NCBI GenBank assembly: GCA_903917565.1 | Contig: CAIXBB010000019.1 | Span: 37,857-101,856, forward strand | DNA from: an uncultured cyanobacterium | Lineage (GTDB): Bacteria; Cyanobacteriota; Cyanobacteriia; PCC-6307; Cyanobiaceae | Reading direction: 5' to 3' | DNA: 64,000 nt | Part shown: one piece after another, positions 18,676 to 29,462 of the stretch | Numbering within the stretch: the stretch's first letter is position 1 | Layout: the number at the start of each line of letters is the position of its first letter | Notes under the pieces: model-generated | Told to the model about the DNA's origin: nothing | Database searches by the model: none | Seen by the model: only the letters and a program-made list of their open reading frames with translations | Translations under genes and position numbers: made by a program

Positions 18676-20493
18676 TCAAGGCGATGGAAGCTCGTTCCCG
18701 CTGTCGACGATCACTTCACCGTTGAAGAAGTCAGCAAGACGTTTGGCCTGTTCATCGATGCGCCCACTCAGGTTTGATTCCGATGCGATGGCCGAGGCTG
18801 AGACAGGCAGAACCACAGTCTTCTGAACACCTTGAGACACCTTCACCGGCATGGAATCAGAAGTCGGCTCCGGACCTGTGGTGAAGTCCGGTTCGACGCC
18901 CGGAGCTGTGGCCGGTAGGGGTTGGTCATGGGCTGCCGGTGCCGCTGTCACCGCCATGCTGGTCGGGTCGGCCAGGCTGGTCTGCATCCGCAGGGGTGGG
19001 GAGCCATCGCCTCCAGCCTCCAGTGAGAGCTGTCGCGGGCTTCCCAGGGCACTGGCCACTGCTTTCTCGAGCAGGGGCAGGCGGCTCTGAACCATGGCCA
19101 TCCAGGTCCCGGCCACCCGCACCACCGCACGGCGTTCGTCCAGCCGCAGGAGCTGGGCCTGCTGGGAGAGCAGCATCCGGGTGGAGGGCAGCTCCAGGCT
19201 GGCCAGGATCTGCTGCCACAGCTCCGCCAGGTTCTCGCTGGCGGGTGCTGCCACCTCCGGGGACGCCTCTGGGGAGGCCGCCTCTGGGGTTACCGCTGGC
19301 GCTGCCACCGCCGGTAAGGGCTGTTCGACGCTGGGGCCCGGCTGATGGACCCCTGCGCTGGCCTGAACGGGGGCTGGCGGGGTGGGGGCGGCGGGGGCTG
19401 GTTCGGCGAGAAGGCCCAGCAACAGCACCTCCAGCCAGAGCCGCGGCTGGACGCTGTGGCGCAGCTGCTGCTCGCTGCCCTTGAGCTGGGACTGCCACCG
19501 CAGCAGGCTGGCCTTGCCGATCCGGCGCGCCACCTCGGGCAGCTGCGGCTGCAGCTCCGGTGACACGCTGGTGAGTTCCAGCCGGTCCGGAGCCACCCCC
19601 GCCAGCAGCAGGTCCCGCAGCAGGCTGACCAGCCCCTGGAGCACGGCGGCAGGTTCCCGCCCCCGATCCAGAAGTTCGCGGCAGCCCACCACCACCTGCA
19701 GGGGATCGGCCGCGGCCATCGCGCCGGCCAACCGCAGCAGCTCCTGATCCGGTACCGCCCCGAGCAGGTCCCACACCGCGTCGGCGGCGATCGGCGCCGG
19801 CAGCAGGCTCAGCTGGTCGAGCAGGCTTTCAGCGTCCCGCAGGCCTCCCTGGGACCGCTGGGCCACCAGATGCAGGGCCTCCGGGGTGATGCCGATGGTC
19901 TCTTCGGCGGCGATCCACCGCAGATGCCCCTCCAGGGCCTCCAGGGGGATGCGACGGAAATCGAAGCGCTGGCAGCGGCTCAGGATGGTGGGAAGCACCC
20001 GCTGGGGATCGGTGGTGGCTAGCACGAACACCACCCGTGGCGGCGGTTCCTCAAGGGTCTTGAGCAGGGCGTTGAAGGCGGCGGTGGAGAGCATGTGGCA
20101 TTCATCCACCACGTAGACCTTCCAGCGGGCCTGGACCGGAGCGAACCGGGACCGTTCGATCAGTTCGCGGATGTTGTCAACGCCGGTGTTGGAGGCGGCA
20201 TCGATCTCGATCACATCGAGGGCGTTGCCGGCGGCGATGTCCGTGCACAGCTGGCAGCGGCCGCAGGGCTCCGGGGTCGGCGCCGGGCTGGCCAGACAGT
20301 TGAGGGAGCGGGCCAGGATCCGGGCGCTCGAGGTCTTGCCCGTGCCCCGGGGCCCGCTGAACAGATAGGCCGGGGCGATGCGGTTCTGGAGCAGGGCCTG
20401 GCTGAGGGTGTCTGCGACTGCCTTCTGACCCACCAGTTGGTCGAAACGCTGGGGCCTGTACTTGTGATGAAGGGGCTCGTAGGCCTGGACCAT
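18676..20493 (-). CDS. dnaX: DNA polymerase III subunits gamma/tau
   Basis: 605 residues. The clamp-loader ATPase begins HHKYRPQRFDQLVGQ and has Walker A GPRGTGKTSSARI, the four zinc-binding cysteines (CLASPAPTPEPCGRCQLC), Walker B VVDECHML and the sensor NALLKTLEEPP. Domains II and III follow to about residue 370. The C-terminal third is low-complexity, rich in proline, alanine and glutamate, as in tau-type extensions. Some cyanobacterial dnaX genes contain an intein; none is present, because the P-loop and zinc module are contiguous. It is 76 bp downstream of the LRAT-like gene on the same strand. Confidence 0.96.
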   Translation of the reverse strand: MVQAYEPLHHKYRPQRFDQLVGQKAVADTLSQALLQNRIAPAYLFSGPRGTGKTSSARILARSLNCLASPAPTPEPCGRCQLCTDIAAGNALDVIEIDAASNTGVDNIRELIERSRFAPVQARWKVYVVDECHMLSTAAFNALLKTLEEPPPRVVFVLATTDPQRVLPTILSRCQRFDFRRIPLEALEGHLRWIAAEETIGITPEALHLVAQRSQGGLRDAESLLDQLSLLPAPIAADAVWDLLGAVPDQELLRLAGAMAAADPLQVVVGCRELLDRGREPAAVLQGLVSLLRDLLLAGVAPDRLELTSVSPELQPQLPEVARRIGKASLLRWQSQLKGSEQQLRHSVQPRLWLEVLLLGLLAEPAPAAPTPPAPVQASAGVHQPGPSVEQPLPAVAAPAVTPEAASPEASPEVAAPASENLAELWQQILASLELPSTRMLLSQQAQLLRLDERRAVVRVAGTWMAMVQSRLPLLEKAVASALGSPRQLSLEAGGDGSPPLRMQTSLADPTSMAVTAAPAAHDQPLPATAPGVEPDFTTGPEPTSDSMPVKVSQGVQKTVVLPVSASAIASESNLSGRIDEQAKRLADFFNGEVIVDSGNELPSP

Positions 20494-20569
20494 GCATCCT
20501 GCCCTGACCGGATGAGGAGCCTAAGGCGGGCCGTCGTCGGCCGGATCAGCGGCAGGTCGCGTGGATGGG

Positions 20570-21301
20570 TTACGACTGATCCGATCCCAGCTCGGCTTTT
20601 CCCGGCTCCAGCAGCCGCTGCAGCCTGTCTTCCAACTCCTCCACCGCGGCCAGTTGGTCGGCCAGGCTCTGGCCGGCGAGGCGCAGTTGATCGAAACGGT
20701 CGGCGCCCGTCGTGATGGCCCCATTGCCTTCGCCCCAGCGCCGTTCGGCCCGGGCGAGCTCCTCTTCCAGGCGCTCCTGCAGCCACTGCCGCAGGCTGTC
20801 GAGCTGCTCCAGGCTGCGCCGGGCCAGTTCCCGGCCACGGGCCAGCTGCTCGGGATCCAGTCCGGTGGCCAGGGTCTCGGTGAGGGACTGGCCCTGGCGC
20901 AGCAGCACCCGGGCCCCGGTCAGCACGGCGGCCGGCACGAACTGGCCCAGGGCGAGGGCGCCGAGGCTGCCCGTGTGCAGCCAGTCCTCCACCTGGGCGC
21001 TGCGGTGCCGACCGGTCTTGCACCAGTGGGCGAAGTGCTCGCAGTTGTTGAACAGCAGGTTGTAGCGCTGCTCGCCGATGCGGCCCATCGCCCGGCGCAG
21101 GGTGACCCCCACCGGCGAACAGGTTCCGTCGGGGTAGTCGACGGTGCTGATCAACTCGCCCCGGCTGAAGTCAGCCCGCGGGCTGCGCAGGATCTCCCTG
21201 CCCTCCAGATAGTGGGCCACGGTCCCGTCCCCCAGGTCGATGCCGTGGTGCAGGAACAGGCCGTGCTGGCGGCGGGCCTGCAGGTGATCGGCGGCGGCCA
21301 A
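20570..21301 (-). CDS. LRAT-domain (NlpC/P60-like cysteine enzyme fold) protein
   Basis: 243 residues from a TTG start at 21301; the frame is closed by a stop eight codons upstream and offers no ATG. The first 110 residues match the lecithin:retinol acyltransferase fold: [17 protein letters not shown] with His19, a second histidine at His30, and the NCEHF motif with the nucleophile Cys87. The rest (about residues 110-240) is helical, alanine- and glutamate-rich, with a hydrophobic stretch near 110-130 that may contact membrane. LRAT-like enzymes transfer acyl groups from phospholipids or act as phospholipases; no substrate is known for cyanobacterial members. It lies between clpX and dnaX on the same strand. 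Confidence 0.75.
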   Translation of the reverse strand: MAAADHLQARRQHGLFLHHGIDLGDGTVAHYLEGREILRSPRADFSRGELISTVDYPDGTCSPVGVTLRRAMGRIGEQRYNLLFNNCEHFAHWCKTGRHRSAQVEDWLHTGSLGALALGQFVPAAVLTGARVLLRQGQSLTETLATGLDPEQLARGRELARRSLEQLDSLRQWLQERLEEELARAERRWGEGNGAITTGADRFDQLRLAGQSLADQLAAVEELEDRLQRLLEPGKAELGSDQS

Positions 21302-21404
21302 GGCAATCGGTAAGGAGTGGGTTCAGCTTCGCGCTGATGCGACCCCCTCTTCGGGCTGGCCAGGGTACGGATGGCCGCTCCGGGGCGCCCTGGGCCGAAG
21401 GGGC

Positions 21405-22778
21405 TCAGGCGGTGGCCTGCTCCCCCCGGTGGCCGTCAAGGTCGGCGGCCGCACTGATCGGCAGCACCTTGGCCTTGCTGCGTTGCTCCACCAGCTCCCG
21501 GGTGATGGTGAAGGTCTGCACATCTCGGCGGGAGGGCAGGTCGTACATGAGGTCGAGCATCAGTTCCTCGACGATGCCCCGCAGGGCCCGGGCGCCGGTC
21601 TTGCGGCGATGGGCTTCCGCAGCGATGGCCTCGACGGCGCCCTGCTCGAACTCGAGCCGCACGTTGTCCATGCTGAGCAGGGTCTGGAACTGCTTCACCA
21701 GGGCGTCCCGCGGCTCGGTGAGGATCGCCTCGAGGGCGTTGGTGTCAAGGGGTTCGAGCACCGCGCTCACCGGCAGCCGGCCGATGAATTCGGGAATCAG
21801 GCCGTAGCGCACCAGATCCTCCGGTTCGAGGTGGCGCATCACTTCGCTGGCCTGCTTGTCCTTGCCGGACCGCACCCGGCTGCGGCCATCGGCGGGCAGG
21901 AAGCCGATCGCATTGCGACCCATCCGCTTCTGGACCAGGTCCTCCAGCCCCACGAAGGCGCCTCCACAGATGAACAGCACCTGGCTGGTGTCGATCTGGA
22001 TGCAGTCCTGGTAGGGGTGCTTACGCCCGCCCTGGGGGGGCACGTTGGCCACGGTGCCCTCCAGCATCTTGAGCAGGGCCTGCTGCACCCCCTCACCGGA
22101 CACGTCACGGGTGATCGAGGGGTTTTCACTCTTGCGGGCGATCTTGTCGATCTCGTCGATGTAGATGATGCCCCGCTGGGCCTGTTCGACGTCGAGGTCG
22201 GCCTTCTGGAGCAGGCGCAGCAGGATGTTCTCCACGTCCTCGCCCACGTAGCCGGCTTCCGTGAGGGTGGTGGCATCGGCCACCGCGAAGGGCACGTCGA
22301 GCATCTCCGCCAGGGACTGGGCCAGGAGGGTCTTGCCGCAGCCGGTGGGCCCGATCAGCAGGATGTTCGACTTGTGCAGGCGAGTGGCGGTCTGGTCCGT
22401 CTCGCCCTTGCCGTCCCCCTGCCAGGCCAGCCGCTTGTAGTGGTTGTAGACGGCCACGGCCAGCACCTTCTTGGCCTCCTCCTGGCCCACGACCTGCTGG
22501 TCAAGGAAGGTCTTGATCTCCTGGGGCCTGGGGATGGTGGCGAGGGTGGGGGCCGGCTTGGCCGATTTCTTCGCCGGGGTCTTGCGGCTGCCATCGGCGA
22601 CGGGCCTGCCCTGGGGGCCATGGCCATGGTGCTCGACGAGTTCCTCGTCAAGGATCTCGTTGCAGAGATCAATGCATTCGTCGCAGATGTAGACGCCAGG
22701 TCCGGCGATCAGCTTGCGCACCTGTTCCTGGGACTTGCCGCAGAAGGAGCACTTCAGATGGGCGTCGAACTTGGCCAT
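21405..22778 (-). CDS. clpX: ATP-dependent Clp protease ATP-binding subunit ClpX
   Basis: 457 residues. An N-terminal C4 zinc finger (CSFCGKSQ and ICDECIDLC) is followed by Walker [16 protein letters not shown], Walker [11 protein letters not shown], the pore loop GYVGEDVE, and the C-terminal D2 small domain. ClpX unfolds substrates and feeds them to ClpP. It is downstream of clpP and tig on the same strand, the normal tig-clpP-clpX order, with a 134-bp gap after clpP. An alanine/lysine-rich spacer (residues 65-85) separates the zinc finger from the ATPase. Confidence 0.97.
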   Translation of the reverse strand: MAKFDAHLKCSFCGKSQEQVRKLIAGPGVYICDECIDLCNEILDEELVEHHGHGPQGRPVADGSRKTPAKKSAKPAPTLATIPRPQEIKTFLDQQVVGQEEAKKVLAVAVYNHYKRLAWQGDGKGETDQTATRLHKSNILLIGPTGCGKTLLAQSLAEMLDVPFAVADATTLTEAGYVGEDVENILLRLLQKADLDVEQAQRGIIYIDEIDKIARKSENPSITRDVSGEGVQQALLKMLEGTVANVPPQGGRKHPYQDCIQIDTSQVLFICGGAFVGLEDLVQKRMGRNAIGFLPADGRSRVRSGKDKQASEVMRHLEPEDLVRYGLIPEFIGRLPVSAVLEPLDTNALEAILTEPRDALVKQFQTLLSMDNVRLEFEQGAVEAIAAEAHRRKTGARALRGIVEELMLDLMYDLPSRRDVQTFTITRELVEQRSKAKVLPISAAADLDGHRGEQATA

Positions 22779-22912
22779 CGGCGAGGAGGCGGCGGGAACG
22801 GCGTAGGTCGCCCAGGGGCGGGGTTGGTGGAGGCCCAGCCCCCAGGATCGACCCCAACCGTCGTTTTGTCAGTCGTTCCTGAGGTTCGGACCGGTGGAGG
22901 CAGGGCGACGTC

Positions 22913-23659
22913 CTAGGGGACGGCAGGGGCTTGGGCGTCATCGACCACCCGGTCGATGAGTCCGTATTCAACCGCCTCCGCCGGGGAAAGGAAGTAGTCC
23001 CGGTCAGTATCTTCAGCGATCTTGTCCAGCGGCTGACCGGTGTGTTCGGCCATCAGTCCGTTGAGGGTGTCCTTCAGGAAAAGGATCTCCCGGGCCTGGA
23101 TCTCGATGTCCACGGCCTGCCCCTGGGCGCCCCCGAGGGGCTGGTGGATCATGATCCGGGCATTGGGCAGTGCCATCCGTTTGCCGGGGGCCCCGCCGGT
23201 GAGCAGGAAGGCCCCCATGCTGGCGGCAAGGCCGTAACAGATGGTCACCACATCCGGCGCCACCTGCTGCATGGTGTCGTAGATGGCCAGGCCGGAGGTC
23301 ACAGAACCGCCCGGAGAGTTGATGTAGATCTGAATGTCCTTCTCGGGATCCTCGGCTTCAAGGAACAGCAGCTGGGCCACCAGCGAATCGGCCACCTGGT
23401 CATCGATGCCGGTGCCGAGAAAGATGATCCGCTCCCTCAGCAGCCGGGAATAGATGTCGAAGGCCCGGTCGCCGCGACCGGACTGCTCCACCACCGTGGG
23501 CAGAATCCCCGGGGCGGCAGAGGGCCCAGGGACGCCCACGCCGTTCCAGGGGAGCGGCCCCTGCCAGAGGTTGCTCACGGGGTGGGGACGCGTCCCCACC
23601 GGGCCGGCCAGGGCGGCAGGCAGCCAGTCGGAGTTCGGGGTCGGGGGGGCGTCGATCAC
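22913..23659 (-). CDS. clpP: ATP-dependent Clp protease proteolytic subunit
   Basis: About 248 residues from the GTG at 23659; the real start may be further downstream, since the conserved protein begins near [20 protein letters not shown]. The catalytic triad is visible: serine in [10 protein letters not shown], histidine in MIHQPLGG, and the aspartate in the DTDRDYF region. It forms the proteolytic chamber for ClpX or ClpC. The N-terminal 60 residues are proline-rich and probably a propeptide or mis-extended start. It sits 34 bp after tig. Cyanobacteria carry several ClpP paralogues; the clpX linkage fits the ClpP2 type. Confidence 0.93.
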   Translation of the reverse strand: MIDAPPTPNSDWLPAALAGPVGTRPHPVSNLWQGPLPWNGVGVPGPSAAPGILPTVVEQSGRGDRAFDIYSRLLRERIIFLGTGIDDQVADSLVAQLLFLEAEDPEKDIQIYINSPGGSVTSGLAIYDTMQQVAPDVVTICYGLAASMGAFLLTGGAPGKRMALPNARIMIHQPLGGAQGQAVDIEIQAREILFLKDTLNGLMAEHTGQPLDKIAEDTDRDYFLSPAEAVEYGLIDRVVDDAQAPAVP

Positions 23660-23693
23660 GCGGATTTGCTGGCGTACAGGGGGTGGCCTCAAT

Positions 23694-25130
23694 CTATGGC
23701 TGGACGCCTTCCGCCTGAGCCTTGCCGCCCTCGGCATCGGCGGCTCCCTTCTTCGGCTTCGCCGCCGCCTTCTCCGCTTTCGGGGGCTCCTCGGCTGCCG
23801 GGGCCTTGTCGGTGATCGTGCTGTTGGCTTCCAGCCACTCCAGCAACTTCTCCTTCAGCAAATCCTCGGCCACGGCCAGGCGCAGCCGGTCCTGGTCGAT
23901 GGAGGCGCTGTCGCTCAGGCCCTGGCGGATCTCGATCAGCTTGGCCTCCAGATCGGCGGCGGCCACCTCAATCTTCTCGGCGGCGGCCAGCGCCTTGAGC
24001 GCCAGGGTGCGCCGCAGCCGCTGCTCGGCCTCGGGCCGTGAGGTGTCCATCAAGCTGCGGACCAGATCGGGGGTGAACAGCTTTTTCACATCCATGCCCT
24101 GCTGGGAGATCTGACCGGCGGTCTGCTCGATCAGGTTGCGCACTTCCTGCTGGATGAGGGTCTCGGGCAGTTCCACCTCCAGCTGCTCCACCAGCACCGT
24201 GAGGAGGGCTTCATGGCGGTTGGCCCGATGGCGGCGATCGGCGTCCTCCCGCAGGCGCTGCTCCAGGTCTGCGCGGAGTCCGGTCAGGGTCGGCTTGTCG
24301 CTGGCCTGCTGGGCGAAGGCATCGTCGAGGGCGGGAAGCTCCCGGGTCTTGAGCTCCAGCAGGGTGATGGCGAAGCGGGCCTCCCGGCCTGCCGCCTGCT
24401 CCTGGGGGTAGCTGTCGGGAAAGCGGCAGGTCACGTCGCGGTTGTCGCCGACGGCCATACCGACGATGCCGGCCACGAAGCCAGGGATCATGCGATCCTG
24501 CTCGAGCTCCACTTCCATCCCCTCGCTGCTGCCGCCCTCGATGGCCTCGCCGCTGTCGACGAAGGTCCCGCTGAAGGCGATCTGGGCCACGTCACCCTCG
24601 GCAGCGGCCCGGTCCTCCACCGGCACCAGGGTGGCCAGCTGACGGCGCGACTGCTCGATCAGTTCGTCCACCCGGGCGGGGTCGAAGGGCACCGGGTCCG
24701 CTTCGGCCGTGAAGCCCTTCGTGCTGCGCAGGGTGGGGATGGGCTCTACGTCCATCTCCAGGGTGATGGTGAGCTCCTCCCCCGGGGTGAAGCGCTCCAG
24801 GACCAGCTCGAAGGCCTCGTTGAGCTCGGGCCGCCCGATGGCCTCGATGGCCTCCTGCTGCATCGCCTCCCGTACGACCGCATCGACCAGATCCTCCAAG
24901 GCGGTGGCGCGGATCCGCAGCGGTCCGATCTGCTGCAGCAGCACCGGCCGGGGCACCCGCCCCTTGCGGAATCCGGGCAGTTTGACGCTGCGGCTCAGCT
25001 TCTCCAGGGCGGCGTCGTAGCTCTTCTGGCTGCGCCCCGCGGGCACGGCGACCTCCACGGCCAGGCGGCTTCCGGGACGTGCGGAGGTGGTCACCCGGAG
25101 GTTGGCTTCGGTGCTGGCGGCAGGACTCAT
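23694..25130 (-). CDS. tig: Trigger factor
   Basis: 478 residues from the ATG at 25130. This ribosome-bound chaperone and peptidyl-prolyl isomerase has the N-terminal ribosome-binding signature [14 protein letters not shown]. The FKBP-like domain ([13 protein letters not shown]) is near residue 170, and the C-terminal helical arms run to about residue 430. The last 40 residues are a lysine/alanine/glutamate-rich tail. It leads the tig-clpP-clpX run and is divergent from asd; the 203-bp gap between them should hold both promoters. Confidence 0.96.
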   Translation of the reverse strand: MSPAASTEANLRVTTSARPGSRLAVEVAVPAGRSQKSYDAALEKLSRSVKLPGFRKGRVPRPVLLQQIGPLRIRATALEDLVDAVVREAMQQEAIEAIGRPELNEAFELVLERFTPGEELTITLEMDVEPIPTLRSTKGFTAEADPVPFDPARVDELIEQSRRQLATLVPVEDRAAAEGDVAQIAFSGTFVDSGEAIEGGSSEGMEVELEQDRMIPGFVAGIVGMAVGDNRDVTCRFPDSYPQEQAAGREARFAITLLELKTRELPALDDAFAQQASDKPTLTGLRADLEQRLREDADRRHRANRHEALLTVLVEQLEVELPETLIQQEVRNLIEQTAGQISQQGMDVKKLFTPDLVRSLMDTSRPEAEQRLRRTLALKALAAAEKIEVAAADLEAKLIEIRQGLSDSASIDQDRLRLAVAEDLLKEKLLEWLEANSTITDKAPAAEEPPKAEKAAAKPKKGAADAEGGKAQAEGVQP

Positions 25131-25333
25131 GGAACGGGTTCGTTCGGTGCAGCCCCCCATCCTAGAAACTGGCCGTTTCGGGCCCCTGCCGCGTATTGTG
25201 CGATTGACGCAACGGCGCGCCGATATCCCCAACTGAACTCTCCTTTCCGGCCCCGGTCGGAGGTTTTGCTTCAGGGTCCCTTTTCCGCAGTCTGCTTCCC
25301 GATCCCGTCAAGCCACCTGTCCCTTTCCCCCCG

Positions 25334-26416
25334 TTGACCGTCTCAGCGAGCCTTTCCTCCCCTCCGCGCAATCTGCCTTCACGGCCGTTGCGCATCGCCA
25401 TCCTCGGCGCCACGGGAGCCGTGGGCCAGGAGCTCCTGGCCCTGCTGCAGGAACGTGGTTTCCCGGTGGCGGAACTGCTGCCGCTGGCGTCCCCCCGCTC
25501 CGCCGGTCAGGAACTCGACTGGCGGGGCGAAGGGATCCGGGTGCAGCCGGTCGGCCCTGGGGCCTTTGAGGGCGTCGATCTGGTGCTGGCGTCCGCCGGC
25601 GGTTCCGTGTCCAGGCAGTGGGCCCCGGTCGCCGTGGCCGCCGGGGCCGTGGTGATCGACAACTCCAGTGCCTTCCGGCTGGATCCGGCCGTGCCCCTGG
25701 TGGTGCCTGAGGTGAATCCCCAGGCCGCCTTCGCCCACGGCGGCATCATCGCCAATCCCAACTGCACCACGATCCTGTTGACGCTGGCCCTGGCCCCCCT
25801 GGCGGCCCAGCGGCGGATCCGCCGAGTGGTGCTCAGCACCTACCAGTCGGCCAGCGGCGCCGGAGCCCGGGCCATGGAGGAACTGCGCCAGCTGAGCCGA
25901 ACGGTGCTCGATGGCGGCGAGCCGGTGAGCACCGTGCTGCCCCATTCACTGGCCTTCAACCTCTTCCTGCACAACTCGTCCCTCGCGCCCAGCGGCTACT
26001 GCGAGGAGGAGCTCAAGATGCTCCACGAAACCCGCAAGATCATGGGACTGCCGGACCTGCTCCTGACGGCCACCTGCGTGCGGGTGCCCGTCCTGCGGGC
26101 CCATTCCGAAGCCGTCAACATCGAATTCGAGGAGCCCTTTCCCGTGGAGGAGGCCCGCGCCCTGCTGGCGGCAGCCCCCGGTGTGGAGCTGATTGAGAAC
26201 TTCGAGACCAACCGCTTCCCCATGCCCACCGACGTCACCGGCCGGGATGCGGTGGCCGTGGGGCGCATCCGCCAGGACCTCAGCGATCCCCAGGCCCTAG
26301 AGCTGTGGCTCTGCGGCGACCAGATCCGCAAGGGCGCGGCCCTCAACGCCATCCAGATCGCCGAACTGCTGCGGGATGCCGGCCAGCCCGACCCCAACGG
26401 GGGAGGTGCCGCTTGA
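25334..26416 (+). CDS. asd: Aspartate-semialdehyde dehydrogenase
   Basis: 360 residues from a TTG start. It reduces aspartyl phosphate to aspartate semialdehyde with NADPH, in the lysine/methionine/threonine branch. The NADP motif [11 protein letters not shown] is at the N-terminus, the catalytic cysteine is in NPNCTT, and the histidine lies in [13 protein letters not shown]. Length is normal. Its stop overlaps the TTG start of dapA (TTGA), coupling two consecutive enzymes of diaminopimelate/lysine synthesis. An alternative internal TTG would remove 17 residues before [10 protein letters not shown]. Confidence 0.97.
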   Translation: MTVSASLSSPPRNLPSRPLRIAILGATGAVGQELLALLQERGFPVAELLPLASPRSAGQELDWRGEGIRVQPVGPGAFEGVDLVLASAGGSVSRQWAPVAVAAGAVVIDNSSAFRLDPAVPLVVPEVNPQAAFAHGGIIANPNCTTILLTLALAPLAAQRRIRRVVLSTYQSASGAGARAMEELRQLSRTVLDGGEPVSTVLPHSLAFNLFLHNSSLAPSGYCEEELKMLHETRKIMGLPDLLLTATCVRVPVLRAHSEAVNIEFEEPFPVEEARALLAAAPGVELIENFETNRFPMPTDVTGRDAVAVGRIRQDLSDPQALELWLCGDQIRKGAALNAIQIAELLRDAGQPDPNGGGAA

Positions 26417-27342
26417 GCACGGCCACCCTCCTGGCGCCGAGCACGGCCCCTTCGCCTGAGGCTCCCTTCGGCCGGTTGCTCACCGCCATGGTGACCCCCT
26501 TCCAGCAGGACGGCGCCGTCGATCTCGACCTGGCGGCACGGCTGGCCGACCATCTGGTCAGCCAGGGGTCCGATGGGCTGGTGCTGTGCGGCACCACCGG
26601 GGAATCCCCCACCCTCACCTGGCAAGAGCAGCGCGAGCTCTTCTTCGCCGTGAAGGGAGCGGTCGGGAGTCGCGCCAGCCTGCTGGCCGGCAGCGGCAGC
26701 AACTGTACCGCCGAGGCGGTGGAAGCCACCGGAGAGGCGGCCGCCATCGGCGCCGATGGCGCCCTGGTGGTGGTGCCTTACTACAACAAGCCGCCCCAGG
26801 AGGGCCTGGAAGCCCATTTCAGAGCCGTGGCCCAGGCTGCACCGGAACTGCCTTTGATGCTTTACAACATCCCCGCACGCACCGGCTGCAGTCTGGCGCC
26901 GGACACCACAGCCCGCCTGCTTGATCAGGCCAACGTGGTGGGTTTCAAGGCCGCCAGCGGCACCACCGAGGAGGTCAGCCGGCTGCGGGAGCTCTGCGGC
27001 GAGCGCCTGGCGATCTACAGCGGCGATGACGCCCTCACCCTGCCGATGCTGGCCGTGGGCGCAGTGGGTGTGGTGAGCGTGGCCAGCCATCTGGTGGGCC
27101 CCAGGATCCGGGCCATGCTCCTGGCCTACCTGAGCGGCGACGTCGCCGCCGCCCTCGACGAGCACCAGCAGCTGCTGCCCCTGTGCCGGGCCCTCTTCTG
27201 CACCACCAATCCCATCCCCGTCAAAGCCGCCCTCGAGATCAGCGGCTGGCCGGTGGGTGCACCTCGACTTCCCCTTCTTTCCGCCGATACCTCCGTGCGA
27301 CAACGCCTTTCCTCGATCCTGGCCGCCCTGCGTCCCACCTGA
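26413..27342 (+). CDS. dapA: 4-hydroxy-tetrahydrodipicolinate synthase
   Basis: 309 residues. The enzyme condenses aspartate semialdehyde with pyruvate, the first committed step to diaminopimelate and lysine. The start is the TTG at 26413, which overlaps the asd stop by three bases; this agrees with the family start a short distance before [12 protein letters not shown]. Key residues are the Schiff-base lysine in VGFKAASG, the tyrosine in [11 protein letters not shown], and the GTTGESPT loop. The downstream gene is rnj, 68 bp away. Confidence 0.97.
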   Translation: MSTATLLAPSTAPSPEAPFGRLLTAMVTPFQQDGAVDLDLAARLADHLVSQGSDGLVLCGTTGESPTLTWQEQRELFFAVKGAVGSRASLLAGSGSNCTAEAVEATGEAAAIGADGALVVVPYYNKPPQEGLEAHFRAVAQAAPELPLMLYNIPARTGCSLAPDTTARLLDQANVVGFKAASGTTEEVSRLRELCGERLAIYSGDDALTLPMLAVGAVGVVSVASHLVGPRIRAMLLAYLSGDVAAALDEHQQLLPLCRALFCTTNPIPVKAALEISGWPVGAPRLPLLSADTSVRQRLSSILAALRPT

Positions 27343-27410
27343 CGCCAAGGCTGATTTCCAGAGTCACATCCGCTTCCGCTTCCCGTTCCTTCCCCCCGTT
27401 CCTTCCCTAC

Positions 27411-29420
27411 ATGTCCAGTCAGAACGTCAATCCCATCGTCCGCTCAGGCAACGGCGCCAAACCAAAGCACCAGGGTCTGCGTGTCATCCCGTTGGGCGGC
27501 CTGCACGAGATCGGCAAGAATACCTGCGTCTTCGAATACGGCGATGAGCTGATGCTTGTCGATGCCGGCCTCGCGTTTCCAAGCGACGGCATGCACGGCG
27601 TCAACGTGGTGATGCCCGACACCAGCTATCTGCGCGAGAACCAGAAACGCATCCGCGGCATGGTGGTCACCCATGGCCACGAAGATCACATCGGTGGTAT
27701 TCCTCACCACCTCAAGAACTTCAACATCCCCATCATCTACGGCCCCCGGCTGGCGATGTCGATGCTGCAGGGGAAGATGGAGGAAGCGGGTGTCACCGAC
27801 CGCACCACGATTCAGACGGTTGGTCCGCGGGATGTGGTGCACGTCGGCCAGCACTTCAAGGTGGAGTTCATCCGTAACACCCACTCGATGGCCGACAGCT
27901 TCACGCTGGCCATCACCACGCCCGTCGGCGTGATCGTGTTCACCGGTGACTTCAAGTTCGACCACACCCCTGTGGATGGCGAGACGTTTGACATCCAGCG
28001 CCTGGCGCACTACGGCGAGCAGGGTGTTCTGTGCCTGTTCAGCGATTCCACCAACGCCGAGATCCCTGGCTTCACCCCTCCAGAGCGTTCGGTTTTCCCC
28101 AACCTCGATCGTCATATCAGCCAAGCGGAAGGAAGGGTGATCATCACCACCTTCGCCAGCTCGATTCATCGTGTCTCGATGATCCTCGAATTAGCGATGA
28201 AGAACGGCCGCAAGGTGGGTCTGCTGGGCCGTTCCATGCTCAACGTGATCGCCAAGGCCAGGGAGCTCGGCTATATGCGTGCCCCCGATGATCTGTTCGT
28301 TCCCATCAAGCAGATCCGCGACCTGCCCGACCGTGAAACCCTCCTGCTGATGACCGGAAGCCAGGGTGAGCCCTTGGCTGCTCTCAGTCGGATCTCCCGC
28401 GGCGAGCACCCCCAGGTTCAGGTGAAGTCCACAGACACGATCATTTTCTCCGCCAGCCCGATCCCTGGCAACACCATCTCCGTGGTCAACACGATTGACC
28501 GGCTGATGATGATGGGTGCCAAGGTCGTCTACGGCAAGGGCGAGGGCATCCACGTCTCCGGACACGGCTGCCAGGAGGATCACAAGTTGATGCTTGCGCT
28601 CGCCAAGCCGAAATTTTTCGTGCCCGTGCACGGCGAGCACCGCATGCTTGTGTGCCATTCCAAGACGGCCCAGTCGATGGGTGTGCCAGCCGATCACATT
28701 CTGATCATCGACAACGGCGATGTGGTGGAACTCACCCCCGACACCATCAACAAAGGTGAGCCTGTGAAGGCCGGCATCGAGCTTCTCGATGCCTCCCGCA
28801 ATGGCATCGTCGATGCCCGGGTGCTCAAGGAACGCCAGCAGTTGGCCGAGGACGGCGTCATCACCCTGCTGGCGGTGATCACCACCGACGGGGTGATGGC
28901 GGCGCCGCCGCGGGTGAATCTGCGCGGTGTTGTCACTGCCGCCGACGCCCGCAAGCTCTCGGTCTGGGCGGAGCGGGAGATTGGCTGGGTGCTGGAGAAC
29001 CGCTGGAACCAGCTCGCCCGCAACACCGGTGGCAAGGCTCCGGACGTGGACTGGGTGGGTGTGCAGCGGGAGGTGGAAGTGGGCCTGCAGCGCCGCCTCC
29101 GCCGTGAGTTGCAGGTGGATCCGCTGATCATCTGCCTGGTGCAGCCTGCCCCTGCCGGCACTCCGGCCTACAAGGGCCGGGCCGATGCCGAACCTGACAG
29201 CCGTCCGGCGCCGCGCGGTGCCCGCAGGGATGTGGGAGCGCGTCAAGCTCCTGTCGCCGTTCCCCAGCGCCAGCTGGTGACGGCAGCCTCCCCGGCCCAG
29301 ACGGGCACCATCGTGGCGCCGGCGCCCGAACCCGTCGCAGCGGCCACCAAGGCCCCCCCTGAGGAGCCGGAACCCACCGGCCGCGTCCGCCGCCGTCGCT
29401 CCGCCGCCGCCGCAGGCTGA
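27411..29420 (+). CDS. rnj: Ribonuclease J
   Basis: 669 residues from the ATG at 27411. This metallo-beta-lactamase/beta-CASP nuclease has 5' exonuclease and endonuclease activity in RNA turnover. The metal motif HGHEDHIGG is near residue 86. The beta-CASP segment includes TTFASSIHRV and LLMTGSQGEPLAAL. Motif C GHGCQEDHKLM and VPVHGEHRML follow. The C-terminal domain runs to about residue 600, with a lineage-specific basic, proline-rich tail of about 90 residues ending in RRRRSAAAAG. The asd-dapA-rnj order is familiar in cyanobacteria. A strong hairpin follows the stop. Confidence 0.95.
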   Translation: MSSQNVNPIVRSGNGAKPKHQGLRVIPLGGLHEIGKNTCVFEYGDELMLVDAGLAFPSDGMHGVNVVMPDTSYLRENQKRIRGMVVTHGHEDHIGGIPHHLKNFNIPIIYGPRLAMSMLQGKMEEAGVTDRTTIQTVGPRDVVHVGQHFKVEFIRNTHSMADSFTLAITTPVGVIVFTGDFKFDHTPVDGETFDIQRLAHYGEQGVLCLFSDSTNAEIPGFTPPERSVFPNLDRHISQAEGRVIITTFASSIHRVSMILELAMKNGRKVGLLGRSMLNVIAKARELGYMRAPDDLFVPIKQIRDLPDRETLLLMTGSQGEPLAALSRISRGEHPQVQVKSTDTIIFSASPIPGNTISVVNTIDRLMMMGAKVVYGKGEGIHVSGHGCQEDHKLMLALAKPKFFVPVHGEHRMLVCHSKTAQSMGVPADHILIIDNGDVVELTPDTINKGEPVKAGIELLDASRNGIVDARVLKERQQLAEDGVITLLAVITTDGVMAAPPRVNLRGVVTAADARKLSVWAEREIGWVLENRWNQLARNTGGKAPDVDWVGVQREVEVGLQRRLRRELQVDPLIICLVQPAPAGTPAYKGRADAEPDSRPAPRGARRDVGARQAPVAVPQRQLVTAASPAQTGTIVAPAPEPVAAATKAPPEEPEPTGRVRRRRSAAAAG

Positions 29421-29429
29421 TCGCACAGG

Positions 29430-29459
29430 CCCCGTTTGGCTGGGCCCTGCCAAACGGGG
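29430..29459. terminator. Bidirectional hairpin between convergent genes
   Basis: A perfect 11-bp inverted repeat (CCCCGTTTGGC and its complement) with an 8-nt loop sits 9 bp after the rnj stop and 3 bp before the stop of the convergent gene. The symmetrical position suggests termination or 3'-end protection for both transcripts. No strong U-tract follows on either strand. Confidence 0.65.
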
Positions 29460-29462
29460 AGC

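Noticed and set aside
18676..20493. Intein in dnaX
   Set aside because: Some cyanobacterial dnaX genes carry one, but the P-loop and zinc module are contiguous here and the total length fits an intein-free gene.
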